Source: Euryarchaeota archaeon UBA486
Lineage (GTDB): Archaea; Thermoplasmatota; Poseidoniia; Poseidoniales; Poseidoniaceae
Length of the DNA: 17,979 nucleotides
Direction: 5' to 3'
NCBI GenBank assembly: GCA_002497765.1
Contig: DAET01000074.1
Span: 2,259 to 20,237 of the forward strand
The notes beneath the pieces were generated by a model that did no database searches, was not told the DNA's origin, and saw only the letters and a list, made by a program, of their open reading frames with translations. Shown here piece after piece: positions 1 through 7,523 of the stretch. Both the position numbers and the translations under genes were made by a program. Numbering within the stretch: the stretch's first letter is position 1; every line of letters begins with the position of its first letter.

Positions 1-362
1 AGCATCCGAGCCTTTCGTGCAATGCGTTGGTTGACCGTGCTGTGATTGTGCGTTGTGCCGTTTTTTCGGTGCTGAATGAATTCCTCTTCCGCATTGATTT
101 CAAAGGAGCCCGACCAGTGCTTCTGTTCGACCACCAGCAGGGTGTTGCCGCCCACGATGACGAGGTCAATCTCCCGCTTTCCACCCTGTTCAGCATCGGG
201 AATCCGAACCGATTCGAACACGTGCCAGCCGTTCGCTTTCCCGGCAGCGCGGCTGATTTTAGCGAGCCGTTGTTCGGCCAACTCGCCGGCGCGATGGATC
301 TCGTCAGGGGGATGGAAACGACGTCGTTCCCGCCACCACGTCCAGCGTGCACCGAGTTTCAT
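1..362 (-). CDS. NERD-domain (nuclease-related) protein, 3' end cut by window edge
   Basis: The first 120 residues are visible; the gene runs off the left edge. After a basic, Trp/Arg-rich start comes a NERD-like core: a GELAEQRL helix near residues 26-33, then the strand REIDLVIV (63-70) with Asp66, then LLVVEQKHW (75-83) carrying Glu79-x-Lys81. The D...ExK spacing is that of the PD-(D/E)xK nuclease fold to which NERD domains belong. The NERD domain is often found in DNA-processing proteins, frequently fused to helicase or other domains, so the missing part decides the function. The ATG at 362-360 lies 4 bp after the stop of the upstream phosphatase gene, so the two are probably co-transcribed. 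No protein is encoded on the plus strand here; the plus-strand open frames mirror this gene. Confidence 0.82.
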   Translation of the reverse strand, partial: MKLGARWTWWRERRRFHPPDEIHRAGELAEQRLAKISRAAGKANGWHVFESVRIPDAEQGGKREIDLVIVGGNTLLVVEQKHWSGSFEINAEEEFIQHRKNGTTHNHSTVNQRIARKARM

Positions 363-366
363 GCTT

Positions 367-1155
367 TCACCGAAGAAGTTCGTCCACGCTGTTGACGATG
401 ATGGTCGGGCGCTGTTCGGCTCCCTCAGGTAATTCGTCAACGTCGGCCTGAGTGGCTTCGCCGGACAGCACCAGCACGCCCACCACCCCGGCACGGGTCG
501 CCATTGCCATGTCGGTGTAGAGCCGGTCGCCCACCATAGCGCATCGCTCGGGCTTGAGGCCCAAGGCTTCGATCTTGTGCAAAATCATGCCCGCATTGGG
601 CTTGCCCGTGATGTGTTCAGGATCAACACCCGTCGTCGCTTTGAACATTGCCAAGTAGGCGCCAACATCGGGCAGTCCACCATCGGGGCTCGGGCAGACC
701 ATGTCGGGATGGCTGGCCACGAGAGGGACTCCCGCGTGCATGTGAATGCTGGCTCGAGCGATTTTGTCGTAGGTCAATTCCGTGTCGTAGCCCAGCACCA
801 CGTACTGGGGGGCCGTGCTCTGCGTGTTGACGCCGATGGCTTCGAGCATGCTCCGCATGCCCTCAGTGCCGACCAACCACGTCTCGGTGATGCCGTTCTT
901 CTGCAACCACGCCAGCAGGTCGTGAGTGGAGAGCAGCACGTCGTCTTCGGTGGCTTCAAGACCAAGGGCGTGGAGTTTGGTCAAGTATTGCGAGACCGAT
1001 TTTGAAGAGTTGTTGGACAGGAAATAACGCTGCACACCTTGCGCTTTGCACCGCTCCAGAAACGCTTCGGCACCTTCGATGAGTTCACCGCCGAGGTAGA
1101 TGGTTCCGTCCAAGTCGAGGAACACGGCGTCAATGCCCGAGAGCGATGCGTCCAT
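367..1155 (-). CDS. HAD-superfamily IIA (NagD-like) sugar/small-metabolite phosphatase
   Basis: 262 residues, the normal length for this subfamily, with all four HAD motifs. Motif I is DLDGTIY, with nucleophile Asp14 and acid/base Asp16. Motif II is the SNNSS stretch beginning at Ser47. Motif III is Lys185 in GKPN. Motif IV is GDRLYTD, with Asp210 and Asp215 for Mg2+. The type IIA cap lies between motifs II and III. Relatives hydrolyse phosphate esters such as nucleotides, p-nitrophenyl phosphate, phosphoglycolate or glycerol phosphate; the substrate cannot be told from sequence. It is cytoplasmic, with no signal peptide. An AAGGTGG Shine-Dalgarno (1160-1166) overlaps the stop of the upstream reductase gene and supports this ATG. 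It sits in the middle of a three-gene minus-strand set. Confidence 0.9.
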   Translation of the reverse strand: MDASLSGIDAVFLDLDGTIYLGGELIEGAEAFLERCKAQGVQRYFLSNNSSKSVSQYLTKLHALGLEATEDDVLLSTHDLLAWLQKNGITETWLVGTEGMRSMLEAIGVNTQSTAPQYVVLGYDTELTYDKIARASIHMHAGVPLVASHPDMVCPSPDGGLPDVGAYLAMFKATTGVDPEHITGKPNAGMILHKIEALGLKPERCAMVGDRLYTDMAMATRAGVVGVLVLSGEATQADVDELPEGAEQRPTIIVNSVDELLR

Positions 1156-1159
1156 GGTG

Positions 1160-1166
1160 CCACCTT
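1160..1166 (-). promoter_or_regulatory. Shine-Dalgarno of the HAD phosphatase gene
   Basis: AAGGTGG on the minus strand, 4 nt before the ATG at 1155. It overlaps the TAA stop of the upstream gene (1167-1165), suggesting coupled translation. Confidence 0.6.
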
Positions 1167-2514
1167 AGAACATCAAGGTCTTGAACATGAACCATGGGGA
1201 GTGGAGGTTTTCTTGCGCTTCCTTGCTCGCAATCATTTCCGTCATCATTTCCTGAATGGCCGGTTTCTTCGAAGCTTTGCCCACGAACCAGTTGAGCAGC
1301 CACGCCCGACGGCTCATTTTCTGCATACGGAAGGAATTCGTGAGTTCGGGTCCAAGCGCTTTCCACAGGGCTTCTTGGTAGTCTTCCGGGGATTTGCCTT
1401 CCATGATGTGCTGCGCCGCCATTTCCCCACTCACCAGTGCATTCCCCACGCCTTCGCCGCTGAACGGGTCGACCAGCGAGGCCGCATCACCCACGAGGAA
1501 GATCCCGTTGCTGGCGGACCGTCGCGGCTGCTTACTCGCTTTCTTTCTCGGTGAGCCAAACGGCAATTGCCATCCTTTTCCGGTGCCCGGAATCATGGTC
1601 GCTTCGGCGAAGCGGTCTTTGAACAGCGGATGTTCAGCGATGACTTCGGCTTGAAGCGCCTTGAGTTTCTTGGACTGCTTGTCCAGCAGCGACATGACCA
1701 TGCCGATGCCGACGTTCACCACGCCTTCCGCGACGGGGAAGAGCCAGAAATAGCCGGGGATGACCGTGTCAACAAAGTGAATTTCGATGTCGCCGACGTT
1801 GTCCTCGCAGCCCTTCACGCCTCGCCAGTACTCGCGGTAGCCAGCGCAGTAATGGTCGCGGTCCATCATCGGTTCTTCGTAGGTCTCTTCAAGCATGGAT
1901 TTGGCCACCGGGCAACGATAACCCGCAGCACCGATGACGTTGGGAGCGTGGAAGGTCAATTCCTCGCCGTTGCGGCCTCCAATCCGAACGACGATGCCGC
2001 TGGCGTGGCGCTGCGCCCCCGAGCCCTTGCCGGGGTCTTCACCGCCTGCACCGTCGTTGTAGAGCACGTCGCGAACGTCACCGCCCTGAATGACGGCACC
2101 TCCGGCGTCTCGCACGAGTTGCTGGACTTGGTTGAACAGCAGGTAGTCGAATTGTTGGCGGGGGAGCGAATACCCAGCCTCGAGACGCTGAACGTCTTCT
2201 TCGGGCAACGCAACACGAACGTTGTGGCCTTTGGGCGAGGAGAAAACAATGCCCGTCACACGGAAATGCGGCGTGGATTCGAGGGTTTCCTTCACGCCAA
2301 GTTCCTTCACATGGCTGAGGGACTTTCCACCCACGGCGTCACCGCAGATTTTGTCGCGTGGCCAGGTCTCTTTTTCGATGAGCAGCACTCGCTTTCCTTC
2401 CATGGCGAGGTAGCCTGCTGCCGCCGATCCGCCCGGGCCTCCGCCAACGACGATGGCGTCGTAGGTTTCACCGCCGGCTGGAACGGATCCAGAGTCGATG
2501 GGCTGCTTCCACAT
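1165..2514 (-). CDS. Geranylgeranyl reductase family FAD-dependent oxidoreductase
   Basis: 449 residues from the chosen ATG. An N-terminal Rossmann FAD site (VVGGGPGGSAAAGYLA) is followed by the acidic strand end LLIEKE and by KICGDAVGG, the geranylgeranyl-reductase-type cysteine motif. The second FAD motif GDAASLVDPFSGEGVGNAL lies about 108 residues from the end. In archaea this family saturates the isoprenoid chains of membrane lipids, and some relatives act on menaquinone side chains; lipid saturation is the more likely job but is inferred. I chose ATG 2514 because a GGAG lies 8 nt upstream. An in-frame ATG at 2544 would add ten non-conserved residues and has no ribosome site. It is first in the apparent operon with the phosphatase and NERD genes, and diverges from the EamA gene. 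Confidence 0.88.
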   Translation of the reverse strand: MWKQPIDSGSVPAGGETYDAIVVGGGPGGSAAAGYLAMEGKRVLLIEKETWPRDKICGDAVGGKSLSHVKELGVKETLESTPHFRVTGIVFSSPKGHNVRVALPEEDVQRLEAGYSLPRQQFDYLLFNQVQQLVRDAGGAVIQGGDVRDVLYNDGAGGEDPGKGSGAQRHASGIVVRIGGRNGEELTFHAPNVIGAAGYRCPVAKSMLEETYEEPMMDRDHYCAGYREYWRGVKGCEDNVGDIEIHFVDTVIPGYFWLFPVAEGVVNVGIGMVMSLLDKQSKKLKALQAEVIAEHPLFKDRFAEATMIPGTGKGWQLPFGSPRKKASKQPRRSASNGIFLVGDAASLVDPFSGEGVGNALVSGEMAAQHIMEGKSPEDYQEALWKALGPELTNSFRMQKMSRRAWLLNWFVGKASKKPAIQEMMTEMIASKEAQENLHSPWFMFKTLMF

Positions 2515-2636
2515 GACGTCGGCTCCGGTCCGTGGTTCTCCCATGGTTTCAATGGAGCATGGGCACCCTTTGAGGATATGGTTTCACGGGCCATGGCAAC
2601 CACCACACTCATCATCTGTGAGCCGGTCCCGAAGTC

Positions 2637-3614
2637 ATGGATGCCGACGACCAAGCGGCGCTTTCGTCGTTTGTGCCCCAGCGGCGAAAAGCTGCCCTCG
2701 TCCTCCTCAGCGTAACCCTCGTTTGGGGCGCGACGTTCATTTGGATGAAGCAGGCCTTGAACGCCCTTGAGGTGGAAATCGAGACTTTTGGAACGTTTTC
2801 TGTCGTGGCCTACTTGGTGGCCCTTCGCTTCTTGATCGCCACCGCACTGGTCGCCGTGGTCTTCCCCAAAGCTCGGGCCGGCCTTCGTCTCCCCGTCATT
2901 TGGAAAGGTGGGGGGATTTTGGGCGGGCTCATGCTCGTGGGTTTTGTCAGCCAGATGGTGGCGCTCAACGACATCAATCCCTCAACATCCGCCTTCCTCA
3001 CATCGCTCTACGTCGTCATGACCGCCGTGCTGACTTTGTGGATGAGCGACCAAGCGCCTCGACGAGCCCTGTACTGGGGTGTGTTGATGGCCACCGTCGG
3101 GGCGGGGTTCATCGAAGGCCCCCCGCACCTGTCGTGGGGTTGGGGCGAGATCGTCACCGTGGCGTGTGCGCTGTTTTTCGCCCTCCACATCATTTTCACG
3201 CAACGCCTCACCTTGGCGTTTGACCCGTTGATGCTGACCCTCACCTCGTTCATGGTGGTGGGGTTTGCGTCGCTTGCTCTGGCCCTCGTATCGAGCGATG
3301 CACCGGCGAGCATGGTCGTTGAGGTGGTCTCACGAGAAGGCGTCTTGCTCCCCGTGGTCTTGCTTGGTGTGGGCGGGTCGTTCTTTTGCCTCGTGGCCTT
3401 GAACATGTTCCAGCGTCACATGCACCCCGTTCAGGCGGCCATCATCTATGCCTTCGAGCCCGTGTGGGCGACGTTGTTCGGTTTGGGGCTTGGTTTGGTG
3501 GCGTGGTCGTGGTGGATTCCGTTTGGCGGCGGCGTCCTCTTGTTAGGAAACATTGTCGTAGAACTTACATCCTCAGAAAACGAGGACCCGCCCGCAAATC
3601 AAACCGGCGTGTAG
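2637..3614 (+). CDS. DMT-superfamily (EamA) transporter
   Basis: 325 residues made of two EamA-type halves (about 18-160 and 165-310) with roughly ten hydrophobic segments. The first helix carries the characteristic LVWGATFIWMK, and the second half ends with the AFEPVWATLFGLGL stretch, where an acidic/aromatic pair is usual in this family. Such inner-membrane permeases export or import amino acids, nucleosides or other small metabolites; the substrate cannot be assigned. The N-terminus is short and polar, and the C-terminal tail (SSENEDPPANQTGV) is hydrophilic. The 2515-2636 spacer to the divergent reductase holds no clear TATA box or strong ribosome site. The next gene follows after 38 bp on the same strand and may be co-transcribed. 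Confidence 0.88.
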   Translation: MDADDQAALSSFVPQRRKAALVLLSVTLVWGATFIWMKQALNALEVEIETFGTFSVVAYLVALRFLIATALVAVVFPKARAGLRLPVIWKGGGILGGLMLVGFVSQMVALNDINPSTSAFLTSLYVVMTAVLTLWMSDQAPRRALYWGVLMATVGAGFIEGPPHLSWGWGEIVTVACALFFALHIIFTQRLTLAFDPLMLTLTSFMVVGFASLALALVSSDAPASMVVEVVSREGVLLPVVLLGVGGSFFCLVALNMFQRHMHPVQAAIIYAFEPVWATLFGLGLGLVAWSWWIPFGGGVLLLGNIVVELTSSENEDPPANQTGV

Positions 3615-3652
3615 AAGCGTTCAAGGTGCGAGTTTTGCTGGGAAGAACGGAG

Positions 3653-4831
3653 ATGCACGTGTCGGACAAAAAAGACCCCAGCCGCTTTGCCACCCGCGCC
3701 GTTCACAGCGGTACACAACACATTGGCGATGCCGTGAACACACCCATTTTCCAATCCTCGACCTACAAGCTCACCGACGAACGCTATGCAGGTTGGGCTG
3801 CCGGCGCGCAACACACGCTCCTCTACGCCCGCCTCTCGACGGTCAACTCCGACGCCGTGGCTCAGAAATTGATAGCGATGGAGAACGGGGAAGACGCTGA
3901 GACCTTCTCCTCGGGCATGGGCGCCATCTCAACCACGCTCCTTGCGTTGCTCAATCAGGGCGATCACATGGTCGCCAGCACGGACATTTACGGTGGCACC
4001 TACGGTCTGCTGACCGAAGAATTCCCTCGGTTTGGCATTTCCACGACGATGGCTGACATGCGCGACGCCTCGTCGTACGAAGCCGCCATTCAAGAGAACA
4101 CCAAAATCCTCTACATCGAGACCCTGACCAACCCCGTGCTCAAGGTGTGCGACATCGAAGCCATGGCAGACGTTGCGAAGCGACACAACCTCTTGCTCAT
4201 TATCGACAACACCTTTGCCTCACCGTGGGGTTGCAAGCCCTTGGACATGGGTGTTGATCTTGTCATTCATTCCACCACCAAGTACCTCGGTGGCCACTCC
4301 GATATCTTGGGCGGTGCTGTCGTGGGCTCCAAGGAACTCATCGCTGAAATTTTCCAGCGGAAGGTTCACCTCGGTGCAGCTCCCGACCCACATTCGTGTT
4401 ACTTGCTCGAACGCGGCATGCGAACGCTGGACGTGCGGATGCCCCGAATTTGCGAGAACGCCCACACGCTGGCCCAACGTCTTGAGGCTCACAGTGCCAT
4501 CGAGCGCGTCTACCATTCCAAACTGAAAAGCCATCCCGATTACGAGGTGGCCCAACGCATCTTGCCCAACGGCTCCGGGATGATTGCCTTCGTTGTGAAA
4601 GGCGGTGATCCGGCGGCCCTTGCGTTCATGCGAAAGTTGGACATCATCTACGAAGCAACCAGCCTGGGGGGCGTGGAATCGCTCATTGAATGCCCCTTCA
4701 ATTCCAGCCACGGCGCCGTTCCCGAAGACGTTCGTGTGGCGGCCGGCGTGGTGCCGGGTTTCGTTCGATTGAGCATCGGCATCGAGGACGTTGAAGATCT
4801 CTGGGCCGACATCGAGCAGGCGTTGCCCTGA
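3653..4831 (+). CDS. PLP-dependent trans-sulfuration enzyme (cystathionine gamma-synthase/lyase family)
   Basis: 392 residues, typical of the Cys/Met-metabolism PLP family. The Schiff-base lysine is Lys210 in HSTTKYLGGHSD. Asp185 in IIDNTFAS pairs with the pyridine nitrogen, and the 25-residue spacing matches the family. SSGMGA (86-91) and the YAR motif (Tyr58, Arg60) bind the PLP phosphate. Members make or break cystathionine, or split methionine or cysteine; this protein could be MetB-, MetC- or lyase-like and I cannot separate these. The segment after YAR reads LSTVNSDAV rather than the usual NPT-containing one. The frame stays open far upstream, overlapping the EamA gene, but homology begins at DPSRFATRAVHSG, so ATG 3653 is chosen. 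It converges on the next gene with only 6 bp between stops. Confidence 0.88.
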   Translation: MHVSDKKDPSRFATRAVHSGTQHIGDAVNTPIFQSSTYKLTDERYAGWAAGAQHTLLYARLSTVNSDAVAQKLIAMENGEDAETFSSGMGAISTTLLALLNQGDHMVASTDIYGGTYGLLTEEFPRFGISTTMADMRDASSYEAAIQENTKILYIETLTNPVLKVCDIEAMADVAKRHNLLLIIDNTFASPWGCKPLDMGVDLVIHSTTKYLGGHSDILGGAVVGSKELIAEIFQRKVHLGAAPDPHSCYLLERGMRTLDVRMPRICENAHTLAQRLEAHSAIERVYHSKLKSHPDYEVAQRILPNGSGMIAFVVKGGDPAALAFMRKLDIIYEATSLGGVESLIECPFNSSHGAVPEDVRVAAGVVPGFVRLSIGIEDVEDLWADIEQALP

Positions 4832-4837
4832 TGAAAC

Positions 4838-6646
4838 TCACTGACCTGTCGTGGTCTTGAGGTCGTCGAAGGCAGCGTTCCAGTCGGTCTGCAGGTCAGC
4901 GACTTCGTCGTCTTTGGCCTCCAAGAGTTGTTTTCCAAGGCCCCACAGGACACCGGTCGGTACCGCCCATACGCCACCGCGGTCGCGGGCGTTGGCCTCG
5001 AAATGCCACTCCTGTCCGCCCGAGCGACCAACGGCCACGAGCCAAGCCCATGAGGCGGCCGCTTCGTCCACTGAGCCGTGCCGGGCCGTGGCTTTGCGTT
5101 CCACCGAACCCATGCCTTGCGTTAGGCCAGCCACGATGTAATCATGAATCATGGTCGAAGCGAGACCAGCATCTTTGCATGGCGGGAACCGTGCCTTCTG
5201 CTGAGCCAAGGCTTTGGCTTGGTCGAGGCCTTTCAGGAATTTTCCAAACGGCTTGGGACTGTCTCGCTGTTGTTCCCAAATCACCCCGGCGTCATCGCCT
5301 TCAAGGCCAAGTACGGCCAAGGCTTCCTTCCCGTGGGTTGGCCAAAAGGCGGTGAGGACATCGCCGCAGGTGGCGGACGGCATGATACGAATGCATCGGT
5401 CTTCGCGTTGTTCGGGACTCCCCTTCGCTTCAACTCGCAACCCGATGGTGTCCTCGTGAGGTTCAGTGACGGCCAGTCGAAGGATTTCTGCGGCAAGCAA
5501 TCGTTCCTCTGCAGAACCGTTGTGGTCTTCAAGAGCAGATTCGAGGACGTCGGTCGCCAAACCTTCGAGCCAGACTTCGCCAACGAGGATGCCGTCATCG
5601 ATGCCTTCCATCACGGTCTGCTTCATGGCGGAAGCGACGATGCCTTCGTTCATCGTGAGTCCTTGCCAGGCATCAACGACCTTGTCAATGCCTTCTTGGC
5701 TGGCCTCAGGAAGCGGTTGGTCTTCGGGCCATCCTTCCGGTGTCCAAACGGCGTCAAGGGCAAGGATGGAGGGCAACAGCGGCGGGAGCATGGACAATGC
5801 GAGGTGGTGGACGAACGGGGCGTCTTTCTTTGAGAAGGTCGCCAGGGCATCCAAACCGAGACCGACGACGGCACCGTTGTGGAATCGGAAGGCAACGTAG
5901 CCGGTTGCAGAGGGGTTGCCGTTCACCACGTCTTCCGCCTCGAGGCCTTCCGTGGTCCACACGGACTGTCCGTTCATTTCGGATTTCGTGAGGTCGAATC
6001 GAGACCGGCTGAGGACATCCTCAAGCCAGTCTTTGGGCGGTCGAGGTTCCGGGCCGGTGCAAACAAATCCACCTTCCCAACTGAAGAAGTACATGCCACG
6101 CTTGGCGTGGTCCTCCCAGGGAAGCATGCGGAGGGTGAGGTTGGCATAATTTTGGATCCCAGCAAGGTAGCCGGGTTTTCCATCTCCTCGTCGGACATAG
6201 GAACCGGAGCCGAAGGACCCTGAATTGAACTGACCCACCATCGTGAACTGTTCGTCGTGCGAAGCATGGAGTGAACCAGCGAAGGCTTTGGCCACGTCGT
6301 CGCCGCGTTTGGCCATCATGCGCTTTGAGAGCCATTTCAAATCGTCTTTTTTCTTGATGATTTTCTCAATCTCACTCAGGGTTTTCGTGACGGGGTCTGT
6401 ACGACCCCAACGCATCTTGCCCGTGAATTCCATAGCGGGGAGATGACTTCGTGGATTTTCACGGAATTGACCCAGCTCCTTGGCGAGTTTCTTCGCCGTT
6501 GCTTCGTTGGCTTGCTTCGTCCCTCGCATCCTCGCCTTGGTCTTTTTTTGACCGGGGAATTCCACTTTGGACGGTGCTGGCACGGAACTCCCTCGTTTCC
6601 GCTGGCCGGGTGGTGGGGTTTGAGACCTTCGCGTGAAAGGGCTCAT
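4838..6646 (-). CDS. Unrecognised 602-residue protein with a basic, Pro/Lys-rich N-terminus
   Basis: I do not recognise this protein. It has no signal peptide and no transmembrane helix. The first 55 or so residues are rich in Lys, Arg, Pro and Ser (TRRSQTPPPGQRKRG, then a KKTKARMRGTKQ stretch), consistent with a disordered, nucleic-acid- or ribosome-binding tail. The rest reads as a soluble alpha/beta protein with many Trp residues (for example WEGGF, WAWLVAVGR, VWAVPTGVLWGLG) and acidic helices. The long open frame and codon use like its neighbours support a real gene. ATG 6646 is preferred because GGGGGT lies about 7 nt upstream; ATG 6679 in the same frame would overlap the start of the divergent metallo-hydrolase. 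Function unknown. Confidence 0.8.
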   Translation of the reverse strand: MSPFTRRSQTPPPGQRKRGSSVPAPSKVEFPGQKKTKARMRGTKQANEATAKKLAKELGQFRENPRSHLPAMEFTGKMRWGRTDPVTKTLSEIEKIIKKKDDLKWLSKRMMAKRGDDVAKAFAGSLHASHDEQFTMVGQFNSGSFGSGSYVRRGDGKPGYLAGIQNYANLTLRMLPWEDHAKRGMYFFSWEGGFVCTGPEPRPPKDWLEDVLSRSRFDLTKSEMNGQSVWTTEGLEAEDVVNGNPSATGYVAFRFHNGAVVGLGLDALATFSKKDAPFVHHLALSMLPPLLPSILALDAVWTPEGWPEDQPLPEASQEGIDKVVDAWQGLTMNEGIVASAMKQTVMEGIDDGILVGEVWLEGLATDVLESALEDHNGSAEERLLAAEILRLAVTEPHEDTIGLRVEAKGSPEQREDRCIRIMPSATCGDVLTAFWPTHGKEALAVLGLEGDDAGVIWEQQRDSPKPFGKFLKGLDQAKALAQQKARFPPCKDAGLASTMIHDYIVAGLTQGMGSVERKATARHGSVDEAAASWAWLVAVGRSGGQEWHFEANARDRGGVWAVPTGVLWGLGKQLLEAKDDEVADLQTDWNAAFDDLKTTTGQ

Positions 6647-6671
6647 GTCGTTGACCCCCATCGGTTCATTC

Positions 6672-7523
6672 ATGCCCACGGTAACCTTGCTTGGTACGGC
6701 CCAAGACGGGGGTCGTCCTCAGCCGGGCTGTCAGCGACCGTGCTGTGCTGATCTGGGGGCCGCCGATGTCCGCCATCCGGTGAGCCTCGGCATCACCGAC
6801 GAACACGGCCAGGGGCATCTCATCGAAGCGACGCGAGCCATGGGTGAGCAACTCAAGATGTGGGGCCATCCACCCCTTCAATCCGTTTTGCTCACCCACG
6901 CACACTTTGGCCACGTGGATGGCCTGGGGTTGTTCGGTCGTGAAACCCTCAATGCCCGAGGGCTCAACCTCTACGCATCGTCCTCCATGCTATCGCTCAT
7001 TGATGCCACACCCCAATGGGCGCTGATGATGGAGCAGGGGGTGTTCACACCCATTTCCGTTTCAACCGGGAGTGAACATGCGCTCTCAGAGAACATCACC
7101 GTCGTTCCCGTGGTGGTTCCGCATCGAGCCGAACTCTCCGACATGCACGCCTTCATCGTGCGTGGACCGAATCGCTCCCTGTTGTTCCTGCCCGACCACG
7201 ACCGGTGGCAGGAAACACTGGACCATCACGGCGCACCGTCCATTCGAAGTTGGTTAACGGCACTCAAGGTTGACATCGCCCTCATCGACGGGACGTTTTG
7301 GAGCGCTGACGAACTGTCAAGCCGAACCCAGCATGAAGTTCCTCATCCTCCGGTGAGTGAGACCCTTGAACGGCTAGGACCTCGCACGGAAGGAGACCCT
7401 GAAATCGTCTTCATCCACATGAACCACACCAACCCGATTCACCGTCCTGACTCGGATGAGCACGGGCAAGTAACGGCGCTTGGCTGGAGCGTGGGTGAGC
7501 AGGGCATGACGTTCACGCTATAG
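6672..7523 (+). CDS. PqqB-like metallo-beta-lactamase-fold hydrolase
   Basis: 283 residues. It starts with MPTVTLLGTAQDGGRPQPGC, the first beta-strand and glycine turn typical of PqqB/PhnP-like metallo-beta-lactamase-fold proteins, followed by a Cys cluster (Cys20, Cys24, Cys25) where that group often holds a structural zinc. The metal motif is THAHFGHVDGLGLFGRE with His76, His78 and His81; Gly80 replaces the usual Asp. Further candidate ligands are His in VVVPHRAE, Asp in LFLPDHDRW, and the late HMNHTNP. Relatives include phosphodiesterases and hydrolases often mis-named coenzyme PQQ protein B; no other PQQ gene is present here. GTG 6633 and ATG 6645 are in frame but overlap the divergent gene, and homology starts at 6672. 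The 3' end overlaps the convergent symporter gene by 11 bp. Confidence 0.85.
   Translation: MPTVTLLGTAQDGGRPQPGCQRPCCADLGAADVRHPVSLGITDEHGQGHLIEATRAMGEQLKMWGHPPLQSVLLTHAHFGHVDGLGLFGRETLNARGLNLYASSSMLSLIDATPQWALMMEQGVFTPISVSTGSEHALSENITVVPVVVPHRAELSDMHAFIVRGPNRSLLFLPDHDRWQETLDHHGAPSIRSWLTALKVDIALIDGTFWSADELSSRTQHEVPHPPVSETLERLGPRTEGDPEIVFIHMNHTNPIHRPDSDEHGQVTALGWSVGEQGMTFTL

Noticed and set aside
27..432. Plus-strand open frames of about 120 residues at the left edge
   Set aside because: They are antisense to a minus-strand frame whose translation gives a clear NERD-domain pattern.
1567..2715. A 382-codon plus-strand open frame opposite the geranylgeranyl reductase
   Set aside because: The minus strand carries both FAD motifs and the family cysteine motif; the plus-strand product shows no recognisable domain and reflects GC-rich codon bias.
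3386..3652. Upstream extension of the trans-sulfuration enzyme overlapping the EamA gene
   Set aside because: The extension codes for an Arg/His-rich sequence in the wrong frame of the transporter; family similarity starts just after ATG 3653.
6672..7523. Calling the metallo-hydrolase a PQQ biosynthesis gene
   Set aside because: No other PQQ gene is present, and PqqB-like sequences are widespread in organisms that do not make PQQ.
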